Assembly: GCA_965213765.1 (NCBI GenBank) | Contig: OZ243926.1 | Span: 2,976,001-3,040,000, forward strand | Direction of reading: 5' to 3' | Origin: JAJDXO01 sp965213765 | Lineage (GTDB): Bacteria > Pseudomonadota > Alphaproteobacteria > Rhodospirillales > UBA2165 | Length of the DNA stretch: 64,000 nucleotides | Part shown: piece after piece, positions 49,538 through 57,918 of the stretch | Layout of the letters: every line of letters begins with the position of its first letter | Numbering within the stretch: the first letter of the stretch is position 1 | The notes under the pieces: model-generated | Told to the model about the DNA's origin: nothing | Databases searched by the model: none | What the model saw: the letters and a program-made list of their open reading frames with translations, nothing else | Program-made: the position numbers and the translations under genes

Positions 49538-50962
49538 ATGCCCGACGTCATCAACACCGATATCTGCGTCATCGGAGCAGGCTCCGGCGGCCTGACCGTT
49601 GCCTATGTGGCCGCCAACCTCGGTCTCCCGACGGTCTTGCTCGAGCGGGACAAAATGGGCGGTGATTGCCTCAACTACGGTTGTGTGCCGTCGAAAGCAC
49701 TGTTGGCGGCGGGCCATGCGGCCGCGGCAGTGCGCGGCGGACAACTCTTCGGCATCAGCCGGGCGGCCGCCGAAATCAACGGCGCCGGCGTCTACGATCA
49801 CGTCCGCCACGCTATTGATACCATCGCGCCCAACGACTCGGTGGAGCGGTATGAGGGCTTCGGGGTTAACGTCATCCAGGCCGAGGGCAGGTTCACCGGC
49901 CCCCGGGAGGTGACGGCGGGCGAGCAGAGAATTCAGGCCAGGCGTTTCGTTATTGCGACCGGTTCCGGGCCCATGGTGCCGCCGATCCCCGGGTTGGATC
50001 GGACGCCCTTTCACACCAACGAAACCATATTCGGTCTTAACGCGGTTCCCGATCACCTGATCATCGTCGGTGCGGGACCCATTGGAATCGAAATGGCCCA
50101 GGCCCACCGGCAGCTCGGCGCCAAGGTCACCGTCCTGGAAATGGCCAACATGCTGCCCAATGACGACCCGGAGCTGGTCGAGGTGGTCCGTCAACGTCTG
50201 AAATCCGAAGGCGTCGAACTCCTTGAGGGCGTTCGTGTCGTCGGCGCGGCCAAGGACGGAGAAGGCGTCGCGGTGGATGTTGAAGGGGCACCGCGGTCCC
50301 GTATAACGGGCTCTCATCTTCTCGTAGCCGCCGGCCGACGACCCCACCTGGACGGCCTTGATTTGGAGGCAGCCGGGATCGAGTATGACAGGTCCGGCAT
50401 CAAGGTGGATGCCCGGATGCGGACAACCAACAAAAAGGTGTTCGCGATCGGTGACGTTGCGGGCGGTTTGCAATTCACCCACGTCGCCTCTTATCACGCG
50501 GGTATCGTCATCAAAAACGCGCTGTTTCGAATCCCCGCCAAACAGGACGTGTCCGCGATCCCGAAGGTGACCTATACCTCACCGGAACTGGCCCAGGTGG
50601 GCCTTACGGAAGCGGCGGCGCGGGACATACACGGGGATCGGATCCGCGTGACCTCCTGGCCGTTTGCCGAAAACGACCGGGCGATCGCCGAGCGTGCGAC
50701 CGAGGGTTTGGTCAAAATCGTCATCGGGCCTAAGGGCCGGGTTTTGGGGGCCGGTATCGTTGGCGCCCACGCGGGGGAGTTGATCCAAGTGTGGACCCTT
50801 GTGGTCCAGAAAAGGATGAAGATCGGCGCCGTCGCCAACATGGTGGCGCCCTATCCAACCCTCGGAGAAGCCAGCAAACGGGCGGCCGGCCAGTACTTCA
50901 CACCCTCCCTGTTCGGCGGCCGGACCCGAAAAATCGTGAGATTTCTCACGAAATTCGGCTAA
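49538..50962 (+). CDS. FAD-dependent dihydrolipoamide dehydrogenase/mercuric reductase-like protein
   Basis: 474 residues of the class I pyridine-nucleotide disulphide oxidoreductases. FAD binding GAGSGGLTVAYVA (13-25), redox pair Cys44/Cys49 in GGDCLNYGCVPSK, NAD binding IIVGAGPIGIEMAQAHRQLG, and AIGDVAGGLQFTHVASYHAG. The C-terminal dimer domain lacks the HPxxSE active-site pair usual in dihydrolipoamide dehydrogenases (here APYPTLGEASKRAA), so it is of the uncharacterised MerA-like group found with TVP38 proteins. Confidence 0.87.
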   Translation: MPDVINTDICVIGAGSGGLTVAYVAANLGLPTVLLERDKMGGDCLNYGCVPSKALLAAGHAAAAVRGGQLFGISRAAAEINGAGVYDHVRHAIDTIAPNDSVERYEGFGVNVIQAEGRFTGPREVTAGEQRIQARRFVIATGSGPMVPPIPGLDRTPFHTNETIFGLNAVPDHLIIVGAGPIGIEMAQAHRQLGAKVTVLEMANMLPNDDPELVEVVRQRLKSEGVELLEGVRVVGAAKDGEGVAVDVEGAPRSRITGSHLLVAAGRRPHLDGLDLEAAGIEYDRSGIKVDARMRTTNKKVFAIGDVAGGLQFTHVASYHAGIVIKNALFRIPAKQDVSAIPKVTYTSPELAQVGLTEAAARDIHGDRIRVTSWPFAENDRAIAERATEGLVKIVIGPKGRVLGAGIVGAHAGELIQVWTLVVQKRMKIGAVANMVAPYPTLGEASKRAAGQYFTPSLFGGRTRKIVRFLTKFG

Positions 50963-51030
50963 CGGCAGACCGTCTTTTCATAGCGTGGAACCCATCCCAC
51001 CGGCGGCCAAATGTGTTACATTGGGCCGCT

Positions 51031-52473
51031 ATGGCTGGACAGCAAGGAACTCCGGCACCGTTCACGCATTCGCTGTCGGCGCGGCTGCTGGTTCTGACAA
51101 TCTTCTTCGTGATGATCAGCGAGGTGCTGATCTACGCGCCGTCGGTTGCGCGATTTCGGCAGAGTTTCCTCGAGGAGCGCATTGCGGCCGCTCACCTGGC
51201 GACCCTGGCCCTGGAGGCCATGCCCAACCACGCGGTCAGTCCGGACCTCCAGCAACGCCTGCTGGAACGATCCGAGACCCATCACGTGGTGCTGCGCACG
51301 CCGAAGCGGCATATGTTTGCGCTTGGCGCACCGGACTTGCCGTCCATCGACGCGACATATGATTTACGGGATCCGGTATTTTTCGGCTGGCTTGCGGACG
51401 CTCTGGTGACATTGGTACAGACCGAAAACCGGGTGCTGCGGGTCATCGCGCCGTCCCCTCAAGACCCGGGGACGGTCGTCGAAATTCTCATGGACGAAGC
51501 GCCGATGCGTCAGGCCATGTATGATTTTTCGGCCCGCATCCTGGCCTTGTCCCTGATTATCTCCGCAATCACCGCCACTCTGGTGTTTCTGACCCTCCGC
51601 TGGCTGATGGTGCGGCCCATGGAACGCATCACCGAGAGCATGATGAAATTCCGGGCCGATCCGGAAAATGCGGAAGCAAGCCTGCCGCCCGGCGATCGGG
51701 TGGATGAAATCGGCGTCGCTCAACGGGAGCTCGGCGTGATGCAGCAGGAGGTGCGGCAAGCGCTCCGGCAGCGCCGGCGCCTGGCGGCCTTGGGCTCGGC
51801 CGTGGCTAAGATTAACCACGATCTTCGAAACTCCCTTGCCACCGCGGTGCTGGTGTCCGACCGGTTGGCCGACAGCGATGATCCAGAGGTCCGCCGCTTG
51901 GTGCCGCGCCTGTTCGAGGCCATCGACCGGGCGGTGGAACTTTGCTCCCAGACCTTGAGCTTTGCGCGCGAGGGCGCGCCCAAGATGGAGACCACCCGGT
52001 TCGCCCTCGCCGATCTGGTGGAGGAGGTAGGTGAGGGAATCCGTAACTCCGACCTCGGTGTGGACGCCATTGTCTGGCGTAACGAGGTGTCACCGAATAT
52101 TCAGGTGGATGCCGACCGTGACCAGATTTTCCGGGCTCTCACCAACGTCGGCCGCAACGCGTTTCAGGCAGGTGCCAGATCGGTCATCGCCCGAGCCGAG
52201 TCCCGGTTTGGCTTCATCTGCCTGAGTTTCACGGATGACGGACCAGGTATCCCGCAACAGGCACGGGAGAACCTGTTCGCGCCTTTCGCCAGTTCGACCA
52301 AGAAGGACGGAACCGGTCTCGGGCTGGTGATTGTGCGCGATATCATGCGCGCGCACGGGGGTGATGTGACGCTGGGGAGCACCGACGAAGAAGGCACGAC
52401 ATTCGTATTGGAACTTCCGGCGCGGATCGAGGAAGAAGAAGGGGAAGAAAAGAGCCTGGTCAGGAGCCGCTAG
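51031..52473 (+). CDS. Membrane sensor histidine kinase
   Basis: 480 residues: TM1 about 17-35, an extracytoplasmic sensor of about 130 residues, TM2 about 170-190, a HAMP linker, and the phospho-acceptor His263 in AKINHDLRNSLATAVLVSDR. The ATPase domain shows NVGRNAFQAGA (N box), FTDDGPGIPQQARENLFAPFASS (G1/F) and GTGLGLVIVRDIM (G2). No response regulator gene is adjacent in the window. ATG at 51031, about 70 bp downstream of the oxidoreductase. Signal unknown. Confidence 0.87.
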   Translation: MAGQQGTPAPFTHSLSARLLVLTIFFVMISEVLIYAPSVARFRQSFLEERIAAAHLATLALEAMPNHAVSPDLQQRLLERSETHHVVLRTPKRHMFALGAPDLPSIDATYDLRDPVFFGWLADALVTLVQTENRVLRVIAPSPQDPGTVVEILMDEAPMRQAMYDFSARILALSLIISAITATLVFLTLRWLMVRPMERITESMMKFRADPENAEASLPPGDRVDEIGVAQRELGVMQQEVRQALRQRRRLAALGSAVAKINHDLRNSLATAVLVSDRLADSDDPEVRRLVPRLFEAIDRAVELCSQTLSFAREGAPKMETTRFALADLVEEVGEGIRNSDLGVDAIVWRNEVSPNIQVDADRDQIFRALTNVGRNAFQAGARSVIARAESRFGFICLSFTDDGPGIPQQARENLFAPFASSTKKDGTGLGLVIVRDIMRAHGGDVTLGSTDEEGTTFVLELPARIEEEEGEEKSLVRSR

Positions 52474-52622
52474 TTTCCCGGCCCCACGGCCGGCAGGCAA
52501 TCGGTGCGCAGGGTTAGGCGAAGCGACCCCGGGGCGGCTGGTGAGGCGGGTCGGCCGTCAATCCACCTCACCGTTACCAGTGCGCCGGGTGGAAGCGCCT
52601 TTGCCTCGGCGTCCATTGTTGA

Positions 52623-54584
52623 TTAGTCGCCGATCGCGACGCCTTGCCCGCGGAAGTCCGCGCCCCCGAGGAGGCCGTTTTCGGTGATCTGAATGGCATG
52701 AAGCCCGCTCACCATGTCGCGGACCCGGACTTTGTGCCCCAATCCTTCCAGAACGGGTTGAAGGGCCGCCACCGGCGTATTCGCCTCCAGGTCGGTCGGG
52801 CCATTTCGATTAACGTAGTGGGGGGCGTCGATTGCCGCCTGGGGGTCCAGTTTCCAATCCAGTACCCCGATGATGGTCTTGGCAACATATCCGATAATGC
52901 TGCTGCCCCCGGGGGTCCCGACCGCCAGAACAGGCTTGCCGCCGGCATTGAGCACCAGCGTCGGGCTCATGGACGACCTCGGCCGCTTGTTCGCGGCTGC
53001 TGCGTTGGCAATTGGACGGCCATCGCGGATCGGGCTGAAACTGAAATCCGTGAGCTGGCTGTTGAGCAGGAAGCCCCGGACCATCAACCGCGATCCAAAC
53101 GCGCTCTTGATCGAGGATGTCAGCGACACCACATTGCCGTCACCGTCCACGATGCTGAAATGCGTCGTGGACCGGCCGTGTTCGTCAGGTGACGGCGCAT
53201 AGCGCAGCGCCGCCTGCCCGGTGAAGCCGCCGGGTTCGGCCGTTTCCATCGCCGCCGCGCGGCTGATCAGCTTGGCCCGCATCGCCAAGTAGCCGGGGTC
53301 GATCATCCGTGCGACCGGAACGCGCACCGCGTCCGGATCGGCGAGGTATTGTCCCCGGTCGGCGAAGGCCAGCCGGCTCGCCTCGGCGATAAGATGGACC
53401 GCCTCGGCTGATCCCGGCTGCATGGCGGCGAGGTCGAATTCCTGCAAGGTGCCTAGTATCTGCAGGGTCGATACACCGCCCGATGTCGGGGGCGGCGCGC
53501 CGCAGATCACCCATCGACGATAGAAAGAGCAGACCGGCCCGCGCTTTTTGGCCCGGTAGGTTTGAAGATCGTTTGCGGTGATCCTCCCGGGATTGGGCGA
53601 GGCGCCCCTTGCCGCCGCGACAATATCTTCGGCGATGGGGCCGATGTAGAATGCGTCCGGTCCAAAGTCTGCGATCACCTTGAACGTCGACGCCAAGGGC
53701 CGATTAATCAGGCGGGTGCCGGCGGATTTCGCTTCTCCGGCGGCGTCAAAGAAGTAACTTCTTGTGGTGTCGAATTTCTTCAGATGTTGATCACGAGACA
53801 CCAGGCCATGCAGACGGGGCGATATCTCAAATCCGTCGTCAGCCAGTTCGATGGCCGAATCGAACAGCTGCCGCCACGGAAGCCTGCCGTGATCTTTGTG
53901 CGCGGCTTTGAGCATCCGGAGCAGGCCCGGGACGCCGACTGACAGGCCGCCGGAAACCGCGTCGTGAAATTTGCGCCGGCTGCCGTCGGAATTGAGAAAC
54001 ATGTCGGGGGTTGCCGACGCCGGGGCCGTTTCCCGCCCGTCATAGGTCTCAATGGATTCAGACTTGGCTGAGTAGTGAACCAGAAAACCGCCACCGCCAA
54101 TGCCGGAAGACTGAGGCTCCACCACATTGAGTACCATCTGAACGGCGATCGCCGCATCGATTGCCGAACCCCCCGCCCGTAATATCTCGAGACCGGCCTG
54201 GGCAGCCAACGGATTTGCCGCCACCACCATGTGCTTGGCCGCTCGGGCGGCGGGAGGCGGGGCGGGTTCCGCCGCCACGACAGCCGCAGGAACCGGGGAG
54301 GGTGTCGCAGCTTTGGGTGCGGGAGTCAGAGAGGGTGCCGCAGCTTCGGGTGCGGGAACCGGAGAGGGCGCCGCGGCCTTGGGTGCGAGAGCAGGAGAGG
54401 GCGTCGCGGCTTCGGGTACGGGAGCCGGAGAAGATGTCGCAGCTTCGGGTGCGGCGCGTGCCTCCGCGACGGTCTGTGGCTCGGTCTCGGCTCCAGGCGG
54501 TGGCGTGGGGACGCAGCCCGCCAAGGCCAGGCCAAATCCGAATAGCACCAGTTTGCGCCGGCCGGCGCCGGTCAATCGCCGCAT
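52623..54584 (-). CDS. ggt: Gamma-glutamyltransferase, predicted lipoprotein with Pro/Ala repeat linker
   Basis: 653 residues. A lipobox LALAGC puts acylated Cys24 after the signal; residues 46-100 are five tandem 11-residue repeats; then the GGT fold with MVVAANPLAAQAGLEILRAGGSAIDAAIAVQMVLNVVEPQSSGIGGGGF. Autocatalytic Thr is in DEHGRSTTHFSIVDGDGNVVSLT, and the GTPGGSSIIGYV loop follows. Cleaves gamma-glutamyl bonds such as in glutathione. ATG at 54584; a longer open frame upstream lacks family sequence. Confidence 0.88.
   Translation of the reverse strand: MRRLTGAGRRKLVLFGFGLALAGCVPTPPPGAETEPQTVAEARAAPEAATSSPAPVPEAATPSPALAPKAAAPSPVPAPEAAAPSLTPAPKAATPSPVPAAVVAAEPAPPPAARAAKHMVVAANPLAAQAGLEILRAGGSAIDAAIAVQMVLNVVEPQSSGIGGGGFLVHYSAKSESIETYDGRETAPASATPDMFLNSDGSRRKFHDAVSGGLSVGVPGLLRMLKAAHKDHGRLPWRQLFDSAIELADDGFEISPRLHGLVSRDQHLKKFDTTRSYFFDAAGEAKSAGTRLINRPLASTFKVIADFGPDAFYIGPIAEDIVAAARGASPNPGRITANDLQTYRAKKRGPVCSFYRRWVICGAPPPTSGGVSTLQILGTLQEFDLAAMQPGSAEAVHLIAEASRLAFADRGQYLADPDAVRVPVARMIDPGYLAMRAKLISRAAAMETAEPGGFTGQAALRYAPSPDEHGRSTTHFSIVDGDGNVVSLTSSIKSAFGSRLMVRGFLLNSQLTDFSFSPIRDGRPIANAAAANKRPRSSMSPTLVLNAGGKPVLAVGTPGGSSIIGYVAKTIIGVLDWKLDPQAAIDAPHYVNRNGPTDLEANTPVAALQPVLEGLGHKVRVRDMVSGLHAIQITENGLLGGADFRGQGVAIGD
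54285..54449 (-). repeat. Five 33-bp tandem repeats encoding the GGT linker
   Basis: The reading frame reads P[EK]AA[AT]xSPxxx five times, 11 codons each: PEAATSSPAPV, PEAATPSPALA, PKAAAPSPVPA, PEAAAPSLTPA, PKAATPSPVPA. It forms a flexible spacer between the lipid anchor and the catalytic domain. Such repeats vary in number between strains. Confidence 0.85.
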
Positions 54585-54738
54585 ATTCCAATTTCCTCCC
54601 GCCGGATAATACCCGAGAGCACCGGATTCGCAATGCGCACAGCCCCAGAATCGCAGGGGAATCGCTAGACCGTGACGTGGCCCACCCGGTGTGGTATTAA
54701 TCCATTTCTTTGCAGTGCAAAAACTCTGGAGGGCGAGG

Positions 54739-55560
54739 GTGAGCACGTCCAACGGCGCCAATCGGCCGGTCACCATACCCGATATCATTTCCCGCAAGGA
54801 CGGTGAGCCGATCGTCTGCCTGACCGCATATTCAACGCCCATGGCCAAGCTACTGGATCCTCACGTGGATCTGCTGCTGGTCGGGGATTCCATGGGCATG
54901 GCGCTCTATGGCATGGACAGCACATTGGCGGTTACCCTTGATATGGCGATCGCCCACGGTGCGGCGGTGGTCCGCGGCAGCACGTGTGCCTGCGTCATCG
55001 TCGATATGCCGTTCGGCACTTACGAGGAGTCTCCGGCGGTGGCGTTCCGGAATTGCACCCGGGTGATGGCCGAAACCGGCTGTGCCGGCATCAAGATCGA
55101 AGGCGGCGCCGAAATGGCGCCGACGGTAAAGTTTCTCGTTGAACGGGGCATTCCCGTCATGGGGCACGTTGGCTTGATGCCCCAATCGGTTCACGCTTCG
55201 GGTGGATTTAGATCGCAAGGCCGGGATGAAGAAACGGCCAACAAGATCGTGGCCGATGCCAAGGCAATTTCAGAGGCCGGTGCGTTTTCCATCGTCATCG
55301 AAGGTGTCGTCGAGCATCTCGGCAGGACCATCACCGAATCTATCCCGACGGTCACGATCGGAATCGGCGCCTCCGCCGCATGCGACGGCCAGGTGCTGGT
55401 CACCGAGGATGCGGTCGGCATGTTCAACGATTTCACGCCCAAGTTTGTGAAGCGCTTTGCCCAGGTGGGGGACGTGATCGGTCAAGCCGCCGCTGACTAT
55501 GCGGCCGAGGTCAAGGCCCGCTCGTTCCCGGCCGACGAGCATACCTACGGCAAAAAGTAG
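54739..55560 (+). CDS. panB: 3-methyl-2-oxobutanoate hydroxymethyltransferase
   Basis: First committed step of pantothenate synthesis (ketopantoate), 273 residues. TIPDIISRKDGEPIVCLTAYSTPMAKLLDPHVDLLLVGDSMGM, DMPFGTYEESP and GAEMAPTVKFLVERGIPVMGHVGLMPQ are diagnostic; the Asp/Glu metal ligands are in place. GTG at 54739 after GGAGGG. Precedes panC by 17 bp. Confidence 0.94.
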   Translation: MSTSNGANRPVTIPDIISRKDGEPIVCLTAYSTPMAKLLDPHVDLLLVGDSMGMALYGMDSTLAVTLDMAIAHGAAVVRGSTCACVIVDMPFGTYEESPAVAFRNCTRVMAETGCAGIKIEGGAEMAPTVKFLVERGIPVMGHVGLMPQSVHASGGFRSQGRDEETANKIVADAKAISEAGAFSIVIEGVVEHLGRTITESIPTVTIGIGASAACDGQVLVTEDAVGMFNDFTPKFVKRFAQVGDVIGQAAADYAAEVKARSFPADEHTYGKK

Positions 55561-55577
55561 GTACTGGACCCCCCCCA

Positions 55578-56417
55578 ATGCGGATCGTCAGGACGGTTCA
55601 GGAACTCCGTCGGGAGGTCTCGGATTGGCGGAGTTCCGGTTTTACCGTCGGATTGGTTCCGACCATGGGGGCCTTGCACGCCGGTCACTTTTCTCTGGTG
55701 GAGCAGGCCGCCACGGAAACCGACCGCACCTGCGTCACGCTGTTCGTCAATCCCAAGCAGTTTGGGCCCGACGAGGACTTCGAGGTTTATCCGCGGGACG
55801 AGGAAGCGGATGCGGGAGCGCTGCAAGACCGGGGAGCCGACCTTCTATTCGCGCCGGGTATCGATGAAATGTACCCGGAAGGCAGCGCGACGAGTATCTC
55901 GGTCACCGGCCTCGGCGATATCCTGGAAGGCGAGTTTCGGCCCGGATTTTTCACCGGCGTTGCGACGGTGGTCCTCAAGCTTCTCATTCAATCGATGCCG
56001 CACCGAGCGTACTTCGGCGAAAAGGACTATCAGCAACTATGCGTGATCCGGCGAATGAGCGCAGACCTTGATTTGCCCGTCGAGATCGTCGGCTGTTCCA
56101 TCATTCGCGAGCTGGATGGTCTCGCGCTGTCATCACGGAACGCCTACCTCTCCGAAGAGGAGCGGGCCATTGCGCCGCGGCTGCAAGCGGCGCTGAAATA
56201 TGTCGCTGAAGTGGCGGGGTCGAAAGGTGACCACGTGGATGCGGCACAGGGCGCGGCGGCGGAATTGGTCGAAGCGGGCTTCGCCTCGGTCGACTATCTC
56301 ACCGTTCGGGACGCGTCCTCGCTCGAACAGACCGATGACCCTTCGGCAAATTTGCGCGTACTCGCGGCGGCGTGGCTCGGCAAGACCCGGCTGATAGACA
56401 ACGTGGCGGTTGGTTGA
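55578..56417 (+). CDS. panC: Pantothenate synthetase
   Basis: Joins pantoate and beta-alanine with ATP; 279 residues. Nucleotide motif TMGALHAGHFSLVEQAA (HIGH type), VNPKQFGPDEDFEVYPRDEEAD, FTGVATVVLKL and FGEKDYQQLCVIRRM; LALSSRNAYLSEEE is the KMSKS-like loop. Forms a two-gene unit with panB. Confidence 0.95.
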   Translation: MRIVRTVQELRREVSDWRSSGFTVGLVPTMGALHAGHFSLVEQAATETDRTCVTLFVNPKQFGPDEDFEVYPRDEEADAGALQDRGADLLFAPGIDEMYPEGSATSISVTGLGDILEGEFRPGFFTGVATVVLKLLIQSMPHRAYFGEKDYQQLCVIRRMSADLDLPVEIVGCSIIRELDGLALSSRNAYLSEEERAIAPRLQAALKYVAEVAGSKGDHVDAAQGAAAELVEAGFASVDYLTVRDASSLEQTDDPSANLRVLAAAWLGKTRLIDNVAVG

Positions 56418-56516
56418 GCTTGAGTACACAACGGCCTATTGAGCATTTTCGGTTTGGCTGCCGTACCTGTCGTTTAGACCTCGGGGCCGTGAGACCCGTC
56501 CTTGTCGCGGGGCGAT

Positions 56517-56810
56517 GCAGACCAAATCGGCGTCTTTGCGGGATGCGATCCGCGGGAATTCGTCAACACGGCGTCCGGGCTCGAGCCGCATGGCTTCCAT
56601 TGGCTGGGGGAAGACGCGCTGATCGGGGAGACCCCGCATCGTTGGAATCATCTCGTCGGCCATGATCCGGATTTGCCGGCGGACGAAATCGGCAACCTGC
56701 ACTTCACCACCGCCGGCCCTTGTTTTGACGGGTACAGGGATTGTGGCTATGCCGAGTTATGGTTCGCCGAGCGCGACCGCATGTTGTGCGCCGGGCCGGA
56801 CTGTCAGGTC
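56517..56810 (+). pseudogene. Remnant of a glycosyltransferase-like protein (C-terminal part only)
   Basis: The translation GCDPREFVNTASGLEPHGFHWLG, GETPHRWNHLVGHDPD, NLHFTTAGPCFDGYRDCGYAELWFAERDRML matches the last about 90 residues of a widespread alphaproteobacterial family related to glycosyltransferases (pattern VNTASGL.LH.F.WL, W.W.VG, HFT.GGP.F..Y..C.YAD.W..E). The N-terminal three quarters are absent, there is no start site and the frame then runs antisense into the EamA gene. The preceding 56418-56516 has no further support. Confidence 0.6.
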
Positions 56811-57705
56811 ACGATCGCTTGGACGGCATCAACACGCAGCCGAGAGCGACACACACCAGGATCAGCGCCACCGCTTCGCGCCAGCCGACCGCCTCCCCTA
56901 GAACGACGCTGCCGCTGGCGACCCCGATGACCGGGATCAGTAAGGTCGAAACGCTGGAAACCGTGACCGGGGCGGCGGCGACGATTTTGAACCAGACGAA
57001 CCAGCAGAAAACGATCGGTACGGCGAGGATATAGATCATCGTCCAGACGGCGGTCATCGAGACCGGCTCCCAATGGGGTGCCTCGACGATCAGGGCGATG
57101 ATGGTCATCGGGAGGCCGCCGATCAGCAGTTGCCAGCCGGCGAGGGAGACCGGCGGGAGCCGCCAGTCCACCCGCTTCTGGACCACCGTCCCGGCGCCCC
57201 AGGAAAGGGCGGAGCCGAGCATCAATAGGGTGCCGAGGGGGGACGAGGCGAAGACACCGAGATCGCCGCCCAGCAGAACCGCGATCCCGGCGATGCCGAA
57301 GGCCAGGCCGATATAGCGCTGAAGGCTCGGCCGTTCGGCCGTGAACAATATTCCGATCAGAACCGCCCACAACGGCATCGTGTAGGCGAGGATCGATGCG
57401 TGTCCGGAATTGACCAGTAACAGGCCAAAAGCGCTGAAGATGTGCCAGCCGGTGATATTGAGCGCCGAGGCGAGCAGCAGTGGACCCCACTGCCCGCGTG
57501 GACGGGTCAACTCTTCCTTCATGAGATAGCCGAGGCCGAACAGGAAGATCGCCGCGGTGGGGGCAATCAGTCCACGAAAAGTCCAAGGCGGAATTTCGCT
57601 CAGCGCGATCTTGAGGATCGGCCATGATGTGCCCCAAATGATTGTCAGCGCCGCGAGGTAAGCGAAGCCCGAGGCGGGGAGGGTGTCCTGTCGGGTCGCG
57701 TTCAT
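56809..57705 (-). CDS. EamA-family (DMT) transporter
   Basis: 298 residues and ten predicted helices in two EamA repeats; AALTIIWGTSWPILKIALSEIPPWTFRGL opens the first and SVSTLLIPVIGVASGSVVLGEAVGWREAVALILVCVALG the second. Distinct from the transporter at 29964. ATG at 57705; TTG at 57711 also possible. Presumably exports amino acids or metabolites. Its 3' end overlaps the glycosyltransferase-like remnant. Confidence 0.86.
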   Translation of the reverse strand: MNATRQDTLPASGFAYLAALTIIWGTSWPILKIALSEIPPWTFRGLIAPTAAIFLFGLGYLMKEELTRPRGQWGPLLLASALNITGWHIFSAFGLLLVNSGHASILAYTMPLWAVLIGILFTAERPSLQRYIGLAFGIAGIAVLLGGDLGVFASSPLGTLLMLGSALSWGAGTVVQKRVDWRLPPVSLAGWQLLIGGLPMTIIALIVEAPHWEPVSMTAVWTMIYILAVPIVFCWFVWFKIVAAAPVTVSSVSTLLIPVIGVASGSVVLGEAVGWREAVALILVCVALGCVLMPSKRS

Positions 57706-57777
57706 CGGCAAAAAGCGGCCATGGCCATTGCGCGCCGCGACCGCCCGTCCCGGCGTTGCGCTGTCATATTCAGGCCA

Positions 57778-57918
57778 CTAGGGTCCGGACTCAATTGAGC
57801 CACCGTAGGAGCGTTGCGGGCCTCGTCCGATGCGCAGACATCGCCCTTCGGCCCGCGCCTGCCCGGCTAACCGATGAGCGCCATCAAATTGATTCAATTT
57901 GGCCGGAAACTGCTCTAG
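57778..57918 (-). repeat. CTAG-bounded repeat, long copy of the TAGAGC-GTTTCCGG family
   Basis: Read on the minus strand it begins CTAGAGCAGTTTCCGGCC at 57918 and reaches another CTAG at 57778-57781, 141 bp in all. The first 61 bp match 29453-29513 with one difference. The leading CTAG contains the stop codon of the lipoprotein gene (57915-57917). Whether the far CTAG is the true end is uncertain. Confidence 0.7.
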
